From the NCBI GenBank assembly GCA_018402305.1, contig JAGYJE010000004.1, positions 145,082-209,081 on the forward strand: a stretch of 64,000 nt of DNA, written 5' to 3'. The stretch is from Puniceicoccaceae bacterium (GTDB lineage: Bacteria; Verrucomicrobiota; Verrucomicrobiia; Opitutales; Coraliomargaritaceae). Both the position numbers and the translations under genes were made by a program. Within the stretch, counting starts at the first letter, position 1, and every line of letters starts with the position of its first letter. Shown in pieces: positions 7,928 to 17,186 of this stretch. A model generated the notes under the pieces. The model worked only from the letters and a program-made list of their open reading frames with translations, did not search any database and had not been told where the DNA came from.

Positions 7928-9682
7928 ATGATATCAGACAGCCAATCCGCACCACAGCTTCACAAGAACGAAGGCATTAAAGAGCGCAGCCAGTATCTGC
8001 GCGGAACGATCCTGGAGGGTCTGGCCGATGTCTCAACAGGTTCCATTTCGGCGGACGACCAGCAGTTGACGAAATTCCACGGGATTTACCAGCAGGACGA
8101 CCGCGATGTCCGCGCCAAGCGGCGCAAGCACAAACTGGACAAAGCCTACGCTTTTCTGGCGCGCATTTGCTTGCCGGGCGGCGTCTGCACGCCCGAACAG
8201 TGGCTGGTGGTTGACGAACTGGCCGATTTTTGCGCGTTCAACACGATCAAGCTGACAACGCGTCAGGCCTTCCAGCTGCATGGGATCCTCAAGGGAAATT
8301 TGAAAGAAGTGGTTAAGTCCTGCAACGACGTCGCCATGACCACGCTGGCGGCCTGCGGCGATGTGAACCGCAACGTTATGTGCAACCCGAATCCCTTCAT
8401 TTCCGAGGTGCATGCCGAGGTACAGCGGGTCACGGCGGAAATTGACGCCTATTTAAAGCCGCAAACACCGGCCTTTTCGCAAATGTGGTTGGATGGCGAA
8501 CCGATCCAACTGACGGTCGAGCAAGCGGCCGAGCGCTCGAAAGGCTGCGGCGGCGACGCTGTTGAGCCCCTCTATGGCTCGACTTATCTGCCGCGCAAGT
8601 TTAAGATTGCGGTGGCGGTGCCGCCTTTCAACGACGTGGATGTCTTTGCCCACTGCCTCGGCTTCATCGCGATTATTGAAGAGGGCAAACTGGCAGGTTT
8701 CAATGTGACGGTCGGCGGGGGTATGGGGATGACGCACGGCAACGAAAAGACCTTCCCCCGTCTGGCGGATGTCATCGCGTTCTGCACGCCCGACCAGGCG
8801 GTGGCCGTGGCCGAGAAGATTGTCGCCATCCAGCGAGACCACGGAAACCGGGAAGACCGCGCCAATGCGCGGTTCAAATACACCGTCGAGCGCCTCGGCA
8901 AAGATCGGGTCCGCGTGGAGCTGGAGAAGCGCCTCGGCTATGCGCTGGAAGATCCGCGGGAATACAAATTTACCAGCACGGCGGACCGTTACGGCTGGGT
9001 TGAGGGGATCAACGGCAAGTGGAACCTCGGTCTTTTTATCGAAGGCGGGCGCATCGTGGATGACGAAGCGAAAACCTTCAAAACCGGTATGCGCGCGATT
9101 GCGAAGGTGCATACAGGCGATTTCCGTTTGACGGCTAATCAGAATCTTATTATCGCGGATGTCGCGCCCGAGGACAAGGGCGTCATTGACGCACTTGTCG
9201 CCGAGCACAAATTGGATGCCTACAAGACGGCCTCCGGCATGCGGCGTAGCCAGATCGCCTGTGTGGCGCTGCCCACCTGCGGTTTGGCCCTGGCCGAGTC
9301 CGAGCGCTACCTCCCAAACCTGGTGAGCGACCTCGAAGTCATTTTGGAAGAGGCCGGCTTGCAGCAGGACGAGATTGTTATCCGCTCGACCGGTTGCCCG
9401 AATGGCTGTGGTCGCCCCTACCTCGGCGAGATTGGTCTGGTCGGGAAGGTGCCCGGCAAATACAATCTTTATCTTGGAGCGGGCTTCGATGGTGAGCGTC
9501 TGAATAAGCGCTACCGCACATCGGTCACGCACGAGGAGATCATCGACGAGTTGAAGCCGATACTGCTAAGCTACGCCAAAGAGCGCGAAGAGGGCGAGCG
9601 CTTCGGTGACTTTACGATTCGCAAGGGCTACGTGAACGCGACCATGGCTGGGAATCAGTTCCACGCGGATTGCGCGGGATAG
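7928..9682 (+). CDS. cysI: Sulfite reductase hemoprotein, beta component
   Basis: CysI reduces sulfite to sulfide with six electrons at a coupled siroheme-[4Fe-4S] centre. The 584-residue protein has two ferredoxin-like nitrite/sulfite reductase halves. TTRQAFQLHGILKGNLK and AACGDVNRNVMCNPNP lie in the first. The cluster ligands are arranged C-x5-C in the CVALPTCGLALAESERYLP region and C-x3-C in RSTGCPNGCGRPYLGE. It ends with the family tail FTIRKGYV. Length and motifs match CysI rather than ferredoxin-dependent NirA, and the divergent cysJ supplies the flavoprotein. Confidence 0.95.
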   Translation: MISDSQSAPQLHKNEGIKERSQYLRGTILEGLADVSTGSISADDQQLTKFHGIYQQDDRDVRAKRRKHKLDKAYAFLARICLPGGVCTPEQWLVVDELADFCAFNTIKLTTRQAFQLHGILKGNLKEVVKSCNDVAMTTLAACGDVNRNVMCNPNPFISEVHAEVQRVTAEIDAYLKPQTPAFSQMWLDGEPIQLTVEQAAERSKGCGGDAVEPLYGSTYLPRKFKIAVAVPPFNDVDVFAHCLGFIAIIEEGKLAGFNVTVGGGMGMTHGNEKTFPRLADVIAFCTPDQAVAVAEKIVAIQRDHGNREDRANARFKYTVERLGKDRVRVELEKRLGYALEDPREYKFTSTADRYGWVEGINGKWNLGLFIEGGRIVDDEAKTFKTGMRAIAKVHTGDFRLTANQNLIIADVAPEDKGVIDALVAEHKLDAYKTASGMRRSQIACVALPTCGLALAESERYLPNLVSDLEVILEEAGLQQDEIVIRSTGCPNGCGRPYLGEIGLVGKVPGKYNLYLGAGFDGERLNKRYRTSVTHEEIIDELKPILLSYAKEREEGERFGDFTIRKGYVNATMAGNQFHADCAG

Positions 9683-9695
9683 CTGTCTACGGAGC

Positions 9696-9881
9696 GTGCG
9701 TGTCCTCACGCACTTGTGGTGGGCCGGTGGGCCGGTAGCGCTGGAAGCGGGTGGGGACACCCGCACTCCGTTGGTGAGCGGAGTGTGCGTGTCCTCACGC
9801 ACTTGTGGTGGGCTGGGCTGCGGCTTTTCGGCATTTCGGGCTGGTGGGCCGACAACGCTGGAAGCGGGTGGGGACACCCGC
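9696..9881. repeat. REP hairpin array, left cluster (4 hairpins)
   Basis: Four short palindromes alternate in orientation: 9696-9713 (GTGCGTG-TCCT-CACGCAC), 9747-9764 (GCGGGTG-GGGA-CACCCGC), 9785-9802 and 9864-9881. The second type is the first inverted and compensatorily changed. Read on one strand, all share AAG-YGSGTG-RGGA-CACSCRC followed by CTCCG. The spacer text is also conserved (TTGTGGTGGGCTGGTGGGCC between a pair; TTGGTGAGCGGAG between pairs). This is the layout of bacterial interspersed mosaic elements. The array sits between cysI and the RAYT gene. Confidence 0.9.
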
Positions 9882-9929
9882 ACTCCGTAATTGCTTTACT
9901 CAACAACTTGAAAGCTTTTGCATAATGGC

Positions 9930-10541
9930 ATGAACGATGGTTCGTCCTTCTTGAATCCGTATCAAAAGATCGACCAACATGGCAAGCGCCTCCCACACTG
10001 GCAGCAGGGTGATGCGTTACAGTTCGTCACCTTCCGCCAGAAGGACGCCTTGCCGCAGAGTAAACTCAATACGTGGAAGCACGAGAAATCTGCCTGGATG
10101 GTCAAGCATCCGAAACCCTGGACGCCTGAGCAAGCTGAGGAATACGCATCGATCTTCACCGAGCGCATTGAAGCGTGGCTCGATGCGGGGATGGGAAGTT
10201 GCCTGTTTCGCAAGCCGTCCAATCGACAAAAGCTTGAGCGCGTGCTGATGCAAGCGGATCCCGCCCACGCGCAGTTGCATGCGTGGGTTATTATGCCGAA
10301 TCATGTTCATGTCCTCTTTCGGTCGAAACGCCCACTGCCGGAGTTAATCAAGGCATGGAAGCGCGCATCGGCCAAATCGCTCGGTTTCGGCTCTATTTGG
10401 CAGCGTAATTACCGTGACACGATCATTCGAGATCAAGGGCACTACGTCCGAGTGGTTCGATATATTCGCCGCAATCCTAAAGAGTTGGCCCCGGATATGT
10501 TTACGCTATGGGAAAGCGAGCGCGCGCGGCGGATCGAGTAG
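9930..10541 (+). CDS. REP-associated tyrosine transposase (RAYT)
   Basis: A single-domain Y1 HUH nuclease of about 203 residues, related to IS200/IS605 TnpA, that nicks single-stranded DNA at REP hairpins. The early part DALQFVTFRQKDALP matches the family opening. The HUH motif is IMPNHVHVLF (about residues 123-132). The catalytic tyrosine is expected in SIWQRNYRDTIIRDQGHYVR, and YIRRNPKEL is the typical C-terminal helix. The frame is intact, unlike the copy at 593-1617. It is flanked on both sides by the hairpin arrays that are its probable substrates. ATG 9930 is preferred to the TTG at 9918. Confidence 0.92.
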   Translation: MNDGSSFLNPYQKIDQHGKRLPHWQQGDALQFVTFRQKDALPQSKLNTWKHEKSAWMVKHPKPWTPEQAEEYASIFTERIEAWLDAGMGSCLFRKPSNRQKLERVLMQADPAHAQLHAWVIMPNHVHVLFRSKRPLPELIKAWKRASAKSLGFGSIWQRNYRDTIIRDQGHYVRVVRYIRRNPKELAPDMFTLWESERARRIE

Positions 10542-10581
10542 GCGGCTTGGTTTTTCGAGCGGTGGGCTGGAAGCGCTGGAA

Positions 10582-11101
10582 GCGGGTGGGGACACCCGCA
10601 CTCCGTTGTTGGGCGGAGGGTGCGTGTCCCCACGCACTTATGTTGGGTTGGCTGCGTCTTTTCAGGCATTTCGAGCTGGTGGGCCGACAACGCTGTGAGC
10701 GGGTGGGGACACCCGCACTCCGTTGGTGAGCGGAGTGTGCGTGTCCTCACGCACTTGTGGTGGGCTGGTGGGTTGACAAGGCTGTAAGCGGGTGGGGACA
10801 CCCGCACTCCGTTTGGGGGGCGGAGGGTGCGTGTCCCCACGCACTTGTGTTGGGTTGGCTGCGTCTTTTCAGGCATTTCGAGCTGGTGGGCCGACAACGC
10901 TGTAAGCGGGTGAGGACACCCGCACTCCGTTTGGGGGCGGAGAGTGTGTGTCCTCACGCACTCGTGGTGAGCTAGTGGGTTGACAACGCTGTGAGCGGGT
11001 GGGGACACCCGCACTCCGTTGGTGAGCGGAGTGTGCGTGTCTCCACGCACTTGTGGTGGGCTGGTGGGCCGACAGCGCTGGAAGCGGGTGGGGACACCCG
11101 C
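10582..11101. repeat. REP hairpin array, right cluster (11 hairpins)
   Basis: Eleven palindromes alternate strictly in orientation. The GCGGGTG-GGGA-CACCCGC type starts at 10582, 10699, 10788, 10906, 10995 and 11084. The inverted GTGCGTG-TCCT/TCCC-CACGCAC type starts at 10620, 10737, 10827, 10944 and 11033. Stems are 7 bp with 4-base loops; several units carry single substitutions (for example GTGTGTG at 10944, loop AGGA at 10913). Units repeat roughly every 80-120 bases. A GGTTGGCTGCGTCTTTTCAG variant spacer recurs at about 10645 and 10853. The array lies between the RAYT gene and the 3' end of uvrA. Confidence 0.92.
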
Positions 11102-11113
11102 ACTCCGTTGGCT

Positions 11114-14100
11114 TTACAGGAACGCTGCGGTTACGCTTCCGGGGCAGGCTTTTATTCCGGCTAGATCGCCTTGGTAGAGCAGCTCGCCGCCCGCTTCGCC
11201 GCCTTCGGGGCCTATTTCAATGACGTAGTCAGCGTCTTTAATAATTTCTAAGTGATGCTCGATGACGAGGACGGTGTGGCCGCGGTCGACAAGACGGTGG
11301 AGCAGCTCGGTGAGGCGCTCGACATCGGAAAGGTGGAGGCCGATGGAGGGCTCTTCGAGTAGGTAGAGGTTGCCCTCGCCCTTATTGTATTGGCGCTCTT
11401 TGAAGGAGGGGAGGCCTTTGGCCAGTTCGCTGACGAGTTTGAGGCGCTGTGCCTCGCCGCCGGAAAGTGTGGGCGAGTATTGGCCCAGCTTAATATAGCC
11501 GAGGCCGGTTTCGACCATGAGCTGCATCAGGCTGCTAAGTTGGGTGTGGAAACTAAAAAACGCCGCGGCCTCTTCGAAGCTCATTTCCAGGACATCGGCG
11601 ATGCTTTTGCCGTGCCAGCGGAGATCGTCGAGCTCGGGATCGTAGCGGCGGCCGCGGCAATCTTCGCAGGTCACATAGGTGTCCGGCATGAAGTTCATCT
11701 CCAGTTTGACCCGCCCGGCCCCCTTGCAGGTTTCGCAGCGGCCTCCTTTGGTATTGAAGGAAAAAGTGCCGGCGCTGAAGCCCCGCATGTTCGCCTCCGG
11801 AAGTTGGGCATAGATCTGGCGGATGCTATCAAAGGCACCGATATAGGTGGCCGGCGTCGAGCGGGGAGTTTTGCCGATGGGTGATTGATCGACCTCGATC
11901 ACTCGACGGATGCTTTCAGCGTTCGTGAGTGATCGGAAGGTCGAACGTTCAACGCTGAACATGGAACTTTGAATGGGATTCTGATTCAATGATGAACGTT
12001 GAGGGTTGGATGTTCGACGTTCATTCGCGACCAAATCTTTTGGCGTGAGTTTAGGCTTTTTGCATTCAATTGCATGTTGAACCAGGGGACGCAGTAAGTC
12101 GCGAATAAGGGTGCTCTTACCGGTTCCCGAGACGCCGCAGACGACTGTCAGCCGCTGCTTAGGGATCTGCAGGTCGAAGCCCTTCAGATTGCGCAGGGCG
12201 GCACCCTGGAGGGCGATCCACTCGCTGTTGCTTTTTTTCTTTCGGGGGCTCCAAGGGGCCGGCAGCGGGCGATGGGCACCGCGCAGGGGGTGTTGCATTT
12301 TTTTGCGCAGATACTTTCCGGTGAGGGAGCGCTTGGACTTTTTGATTTGGCCGATCTTTCCGCTGGCGACGATCTTTCCGCCGTGGATGCCCGCGCCCGG
12401 GCCGAGGTCGATAATGTGGTCGGCTTGGCGCATCGTCGCCTCATTGTGTTCGACGATGACCAGTGTGTTGCCCCGTTGGCGCAACTGTTTGAGCGAGTCG
12501 AGGAGCTTCGCGTTGTCGCGCGCGTGCAGGCCGATCGAGGGCTCATCGAGGACGTAGAGGACGCCGGATAGATTGGAACCGAGCTGAGCGGCGAGGCGGA
12601 TACGCTGCGCTTCGCCCCCGGAGAGTGTGGCGGTGGCGCGGTCGAGGCTCAGGTAGTCCAGTCCGACGCGGTCCATGAAGCACATGCGCTCCTCGATCTC
12701 CGGCATAAGCTCCGCCAGCACCGCTTCACTTCGCGAATCGGTTTTCACGCACTTGAGAACTTGCAACAATTGCGAGGGAGTCAGCCGCAGAAGCTCGTTA
12801 AGTGAAACCGATTTTGGGACGTCGAGGTTTAACGATTGAAATTCGAAGGTGGAATGCGGGTGTTTTCCGAAAGTTGGCTTATCAGGGCTTTTTGCTTTCT
12901 TCGACGTTGAATGTTCGCTGTTGGGCGTTCGATGTTCGACGAGTGGCAAGCGGACGTTGCGGCTGAGTTCATTGAGGCGTGCGCCCTGGCAGTCGGGGCA
13001 AGTCGCGCCGTCCTCATAGTCGTCGAGGTGGTCGACGGTGCTTTCCTCCTCCTGCGCCATCCAGTCGAAAAGCTGGCCATAGCCGCGACAGGTCGGGCAC
13101 CATCCGCGGGGGCTATTCCAAGAAAAGTGCTTGGGGTCGAGCTCGGGAAAAGCTTCGCCGGTGATCGGGTCGGTGCGCTTCGTGGAGAGGTGGGAAAGGG
13201 TGTCGCCGTTGGGCGCCATGAGGAAGGCGCTGCCCTTGCCCAGTTTGAGGGCGGTGGCGAGGTGGTCCTGCAAATCGCGGCGACTGGGCGGGGTCGCTTT
13301 CCCGAGGCTGGCAACGACCAGGTCGATGTCGTGCTCGGCGTAGCGGTTGAGCTTCTTGAAATCTTTCAGGTGGATGAGGCGGCCATCGATGCGGAGCTGC
13401 TCGTAGCCGTGGTCGCGGGCCCAGTTGGCGAGTGGCTCATGGTGGCCCTTGCGGCCGCGGATGAGTGGTGCGCAAAGGTAGAGCGTTGCGAAGCTTGGTT
13501 TGGCTGCTTTACCTTGGTAGTCGCTGCGTAGTTGCTGTAGGCGTTTCAGCAATACATCCTCGGTCTGGGTGACGACCGCTTCACCGCTCGTCGGGGAATG
13601 CTGGATGCCGATGCGGGCGTAGAGCAGCCGCAGGTATTGTGCGACTTCGGTGATGGTGGCTACGGTGGACTTGCGGGTGCCTTTGGTCACCCGTTGCTCA
13701 ATCGCAACAGTCGGGGCGATGCCGTGCAGCGAGTCGACCTCGGCGCGGGGCATCTGCTCAACAAATTGACGGGCGTAGGCCGACATCGACTCCATGAAGC
13801 GGCGCTGGCCCTCGGCAAAGATAATGTCGAAGGCCAGAGTCGATTTGCCCGAGCCCGAGGCTCCCGTGATGACGGTGGTCTTGTTGTGGGGGATTGCGCA
13901 ACTGATGTTCTTAAGATTGTGTTCGCGGGCGCCTTCGACGATGAGGGAGTGCGGCTGGCTTCGAGAGGTCTGGGCGTAGGCTGCCGGAGGTTCGGCGGCT
14001 TGAAGGGCTTCGGTGTCGGCGAGGGGGGTGTGGTCGAGGGCTTCGCGAAGGTAGGGGGCGGTGACGCACGAGGCTTTGGCGATTTGCTCAGGAGTGCCCT

Positions 14101-17100
14101 GGGCCGTGATTTGGCCCCCGCCGCTGCCCGCCTCCGGACCCATTTCGACGATCCAATCGGCGACCTTGAGGACGTCGAGATTGTGCTCGATCACGATGAC
14201 GGAATTCCCCGCGTCGACGAGGCTCTGCAGGACGTCGATGAGGCGTTTCACATCGGCGCGGTGCAGCCCGGTGGTGGGCTCGTCAATGAGAATGAGTGTG
14301 TGCGTTCCGGGATTGGGGGTCGAACCGCGTGAGGCGGAGCCTTTCACGCGGCGGGATGCGCTTGGCTTTGAGCTGGCTGGCTTGTTTTCATGGCTTGGCC
14401 GCGTTCCGACGCGGCCAAGGTATCGCACCAATTTGAGGCGTTGGGATTCGCCGCCGGAAAGGGTGTTGAGGGGCTGGCCGAGCTTGAGGTAGCCCAGTCC
14501 GACGTCGACGAGGGGTTGGAGGCAGCGGGTGATTTTTGGATAGTCGCCGAAAAAGAGGCAGGCCTCGGTGATGTCGAGATCGAGAATTTGGGCGATGCTG
14601 CGGCCGTTGAACTCGATGTCGAGGACCTCCGGTTTGAAGCGCCGGCCTTCGCAGCTTTCGCAGGGCACGAAAAGATCGGAGACGAACTGCATCTCAATAC
14701 GCTCGTAGCCGAGGCCGGAGCAGGCGGGGCAGCGTCCATCGCCCCCATTGAAGGAAAAATGGCCGGCACCCATACCGGCGGCCTGGGCCTCGTCCAAGCG
14801 GGCAAAGAGTTGGCGAATGGCTTCCCAGGCCTTACTGTAGCTGGCCGGGTTGGAGCGGGGTGTCTTGCTGACGGGGCTTTGATCAACGAAGACCACGTCG
14901 GAGAGGGGCAGGGAGCATTCGATGTCCTTGAGGGCGGCCGGCTCGTCGACGCTGAGCCCCTTTTGCGCGAGCAGATTCTGGTAGATGATATTGTTGAGGA
15001 GAGTGCTTTTCCCGGAGCCAGAAACGCCGCTCAGGCAGACGAGCCGTTGAAGCGGGAGGTGCAGTGTGAGGTCGTGTACGTTGTGCTTGCTGGCGGCGTA
15101 AATGGAAAGAAGAGGAGAGTTGGAACGTTGAACATCGGACGTCGAACCTTGAACACCCAATGATCGCTTTTGTTTTGCCTTACTCTTATTCGATGTTGGA
15201 CGTTCGACGTTGGACGTTCGATGTTCACAACGCCGCTGCCCCGGGGGCTGGATGGTTTCGCGTCCGGAGAGGTAGCGGCCGGTGTGGGTGTCGGATTTCA
15301 GGATCCCGGCATAATCGCCACTGAAGGTGAGTTGGCCGCCTGCGGTGCCCGGGCGAGGGCCGATTTCGATGAGGTGATCGGCGGCGCGCATCACGGCTTC
15401 GTCGTGTTCGACCACCACAACGGTGTTGCCGAGGTCGGTGAGGCGGCGGAGGATGCGGATGAGGCGGTCCATGTCGCGGGGGTGGAGCCCTACGGAGGGC
15501 TCGTCGAGGACGAAGAGGGTATCGACCAGCGAGGAGCCCAGGCAGGAAGTCAGGTTGACCCGCATGGTTTCACCGCCCGAGAGGGTGCGCGAACTGCGGT
15601 CGAGGGTGAGGTAGCCGAGGCCCACCTGTTCGAGAAAGGACAGGCGGGATAGAATGCCGGCGAGGGCGCTGTTGGTAGGGGCAGGGGGCGTGGAGTTGGG
15701 AGGGCGGTTGTCCCCAGCCGCCGCAGCCCGGTCCGACGCGGGCGACTGGGGACAGTCGCCCTCCTTTAAAAGACCGAGCAGCTCCGAGATACTCTTCCGG
15801 TAGAGATCAGGGAGTGTGTGGTCCTGCCACTTCCAGTTGAGGGACTCCGGCTGGAGGCGGCTTCCCTGGCAGTCGGGGCAGAGGGTGTAGCTGCGGAACT
15901 TGGAGAGGAAGACCCGCACGTGCATCTTGTAGAGGTTTTTATTGAGCCAATCAAAGAACCGGTGGATGCCATACCACTCGCGATAGCCATCGCTGTAATC
16001 GGGAGCGCCGTTCCAGACGAAGTCGCGTTCCCGCTGGTTGAGCTTCGACCACGGAATGTTGGTGCGGATTTTGTGCTTTTTCGCGGCCCGCTGGAGGTCG
16101 CGCAGACTTTCGCTGTAGACCTCGCCCTGGAAGGCGCGAATGGCCCCATCGTCGATGGAGCAGCTGGCGTCCGGGACGACCAGACCCGCGTCGATCTCGA
16201 TGACCCGTCCGAAGCCCCGGCAGGCTGGGCAGGCACCGATCGGGGAATTAAAGGAGAAAAGTGCCGGGATAGCGGGCCGAAAGGTCTGGCCGGTGCTGGG
16301 CGAGCGGAGGCCCTGGCGAAAGCCCGTGAGGTGCCGCCCAGCATCGTCAAAAATGTCCACCCGGCCCTGGCCAAACTGAAGGGCGGTTTGCAGGGCTTCG
16401 ATGACGCGCGAGCGGGCGGCATCGTTGATTTTCGCGATGCGGTCCTGAATGACATGGATGCGGGATTCGGGATACGGGACGCGGGATTCGGGATACGGGT
16501 TGGGGGCTAGGAGATCGGATATGCGGGCGATTTCGTGGGAACCCCCCTCAGTCTTGGGCAGCAAGACGCGGGTGTAGCCCTGTGCGCTGAGGGGTTGGAG
16601 GATTTCCGGCCAGGTCAGGTTTTTCGGTTTTTCAATGGGGAAGCCGATCAGGCGTTTTGCGCCGGCGTGTCTCGTGATGAGTTGCTTCCAGATGGTCTGC
16701 GGGTTGTCGTCGCGGATCGCTTCCCCGCTGGCAGGGTCGTAGAGGGTGGCGTTGTTGGCGAACCAGACCTTGAAGTAGTCGCAGAGTTCGGTGATCGTGC
16801 CAACGGTGGAGCGGGAGGTCTTGACTGTATTTGACTGCTGAATGGCAATGGACGGGCGGATGTTGTCCACTCGGTCGACCTGGGGCCGGTCGAGCAGATC
16901 CATAAACTGCCGCGTGTAGGGGGAAAAGGTCTCCACGTAGCGCCGCTGGCCCTCTGCGTGGAGGGTCTGGAAAACGAGGGACGACTTACCGGCTCCGCTC
17001 AAGCCGGTGACCACGGTCAGTTCCCCAATCGGCAGATCGAGATCAAAGCCTTTCAGGTTGTTTTGGCGGACGCCGTGGAGGTGGATGCATGCATTCTTTT

Positions 17101-17116
17101 TTGGCACAAGGATCAA
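11114..17116 (-). CDS. uvrA: Double-length UvrA excinuclease subunit (four ABC ATPase modules)
   Basis: UvrA is the damage-recognition ATPase of nucleotide excision repair. This 2000-residue protein is two UvrA units in one chain. Four Walker A motifs are visible: GLSGAGKS (residues 38-45), GVSGSGKST (about 693), GASGSGKST (about 1082) and GVSGTGKST (about 1658). They are matched by LSGGE signatures, DEPS/DEPT Walker B boxes and paired CxxC zinc modules ([32 protein letters not shown]). Chlamydial UvrA is also double length. Six low-complexity, repeat-derived in-frame insertions sit near residues 205-220, 447-484, 628-668, 900-935, 1389-1433 and 1695-1733, all between conserved blocks. The first codon is TTG (17116) or GTG (17107); no ATG is available. 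Confidence 0.93.
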   Translation of the reverse strand: MILVPKKNACIHLHGVRQNNLKGFDLDLPIGELTVVTGLSGAGKSSLVFQTLHAEGQRRYVETFSPYTRQFMDLLDRPQVDRVDNIRPSIAIQQSNTVKTSRSTVGTITELCDYFKVWFANNATLYDPASGEAIRDDNPQTIWKQLITRHAGAKRLIGFPIEKPKNLTWPEILQPLSAQGYTRVLLPKTEGGSHEIARISDLLAPNPYPESRVPYPESRIHVIQDRIAKINDAARSRVIEALQTALQFGQGRVDIFDDAGRHLTGFRQGLRSPSTGQTFRPAIPALFSFNSPIGACPACRGFGRVIEIDAGLVVPDASCSIDDGAIRAFQGEVYSESLRDLQRAAKKHKIRTNIPWSKLNQRERDFVWNGAPDYSDGYREWYGIHRFFDWLNKNLYKMHVRVFLSKFRSYTLCPDCQGSRLQPESLNWKWQDHTLPDLYRKSISELLGLLKEGDCPQSPASDRAAAAGDNRPPNSTPPAPTNSALAGILSRLSFLEQVGLGYLTLDRSSRTLSGGETMRVNLTSCLGSSLVDTLFVLDEPSVGLHPRDMDRLIRILRRLTDLGNTVVVVEHDEAVMRAADHLIEIGPRPGTAGGQLTFSGDYAGILKSDTHTGRYLSGRETIQPPGQRRCEHRTSNVERPTSNKSKAKQKRSLGVQGSTSDVQRSNSPLLSIYAASKHNVHDLTLHLPLQRLVCLSGVSGSGKSTLLNNIIYQNLLAQKGLSVDEPAALKDIECSLPLSDVVFVDQSPVSKTPRSNPASYSKAWEAIRQLFARLDEAQAAGMGAGHFSFNGGDGRCPACSGLGYERIEMQFVSDLFVPCESCEGRRFKPEVLDIEFNGRSIAQILDLDITEACLFFGDYPKITRCLQPLVDVGLGYLKLGQPLNTLSGGESQRLKLVRYLGRVGTRPSHENKPASSKPSASRRVKGSASRGSTPNPGTHTLILIDEPTTGLHRADVKRLIDVLQSLVDAGNSVIVIEHNLDVLKVADWIVEMGPEAGSGGGQITAQGTPEQIAKASCVTAPYLREALDHTPLADTEALQAAEPPAAYAQTSRSQPHSLIVEGAREHNLKNISCAIPHNKTTVITGASGSGKSTLAFDIIFAEGQRRFMESMSAYARQFVEQMPRAEVDSLHGIAPTVAIEQRVTKGTRKSTVATITEVAQYLRLLYARIGIQHSPTSGEAVVTQTEDVLLKRLQQLRSDYQGKAAKPSFATLYLCAPLIRGRKGHHEPLANWARDHGYEQLRIDGRLIHLKDFKKLNRYAEHDIDLVVASLGKATPPSRRDLQDHLATALKLGKGSAFLMAPNGDTLSHLSTKRTDPITGEAFPELDPKHFSWNSPRGWCPTCRGYGQLFDWMAQEEESTVDHLDDYEDGATCPDCQGARLNELSRNVRLPLVEHRTPNSEHSTSKKAKSPDKPTFGKHPHSTFEFQSLNLDVPKSVSLNELLRLTPSQLLQVLKCVKTDSRSEAVLAELMPEIEERMCFMDRVGLDYLSLDRATATLSGGEAQRIRLAAQLGSNLSGVLYVLDEPSIGLHARDNAKLLDSLKQLRQRGNTLVIVEHNEATMRQADHIIDLGPGAGIHGGKIVASGKIGQIKKSKRSLTGKYLRKKMQHPLRGAHRPLPAPWSPRKKKSNSEWIALQGAALRNLKGFDLQIPKQRLTVVCGVSGTGKSTLIRDLLRPLVQHAIECKKPKLTPKDLVANERRTSNPQRSSLNQNPIQSSMFSVERSTFRSLTNAESIRRVIEVDQSPIGKTPRSTPATYIGAFDSIRQIYAQLPEANMRGFSAGTFSFNTKGGRCETCKGAGRVKLEMNFMPDTYVTCEDCRGRRYDPELDDLRWHGKSIADVLEMSFEEAAAFFSFHTQLSSLMQLMVETGLGYIKLGQYSPTLSGGEAQRLKLVSELAKGLPSFKERQYNKGEGNLYLLEEPSIGLHLSDVERLTELLHRLVDRGHTVLVIEHHLEIIKDADYVIEIGPEGGEAGGELLYQGDLAGIKACPGSVTAAFL
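11915..12030. repeat. Repeat insertion in uvrA (ERRTSN type)
   Basis: A minus-strand in-frame block encodes [12 protein letters not shown] and later [16 protein letters not shown]. The DNA is built from variants of GAACGTTGA/GTTCGACGTT, the same units seen at about 12815-12950 and 15110-15232. It lies between the Walker A segment and the conserved [13 protein letters not shown] of the last UvrA half. Confidence 0.8.
12815..12950. repeat. Repeat insertion in uvrA ([10 protein letters not shown] type)
   Basis: On the minus strand the frame reads [17 protein letters not shown] and then [16 protein letters not shown]. The DNA contains TTCGACGTTGAATGTTCGCT and related 9-10-base units. It interrupts the conserved segment between the [10 protein letters not shown] and [15 protein letters not shown] parts of the third ATPase module. 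Confidence 0.8.
14310..14420. repeat. Palindromic insertion in uvrA between signature and Walker B
   Basis: A perfect 10-bp hairpin CTTGGCCGCG-TTCCGA-CGCGGCCAAG sits at about 14394-14419, next to a second palindromic stretch around CGCGTGAGGCGGAGCC. The encoded peptide [21 protein letters not shown] is inserted between [16 protein letters not shown] and [12 protein letters not shown], where ordinary UvrA has only a few residues. Confidence 0.85.
15110..15232. repeat. Repeat insertion in uvrA ([13 protein letters not shown] type)
   Basis: Minus-strand translation gives [20 protein letters not shown] followed by [14 protein letters not shown]. The DNA shows tandem GTTGGACGTTCGAC units. The block separates the first UvrA ABC half from the second, just before [20 protein letters not shown]. 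Confidence 0.82.
15703..15760. repeat. Pair of inverted REP hairpins inside uvrA
   Basis: GGCGGTTG-TCCC-CAGCCGCC at 15703-15722 and GGCGACTG-GGGA-CAGTCGCC at 15741-15760 are two hairpins in opposite orientation. They have the same TCCC/GGGA loops as the REP array at 9.7-11.1 kb. Read on one strand both begin GGAGGGCG. They are translated in uvrA as the [20 protein letters not shown] segment. Confidence 0.85.
16440..16505. repeat. Short tandem repeat inside uvrA (ESR type)
   Basis: Two near-identical copies of GCGGGATTCGGGATACGGG encode [17 protein letters not shown] on the minus strand, within the first UvrA module near residues 205-220. Confidence 0.8.
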
Positions 17117-17186
17117 GTTGTGTTGAATCCACCGGAACGCAAAGCCTGGTTTTAATGATTGAGGCCAATGAAGGTGACCTGCCTCT

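Noticed and set aside
8453..9532. Minus-strand frame of about 359 codons inside cysI
   Set aside because: Fully covered by the sulfite reductase gene with all cluster ligands; no own motifs or start signal.
9696..11101. CRISPR array
   Set aside because: Repeats are hairpins alternating in orientation, spacers are themselves repeated, and no cas genes are present; REP/BIME fits.
13598..14332. Plus-strand frames inside uvrA
   Set aside because: Antisense to conserved ATPase motifs; no domains.
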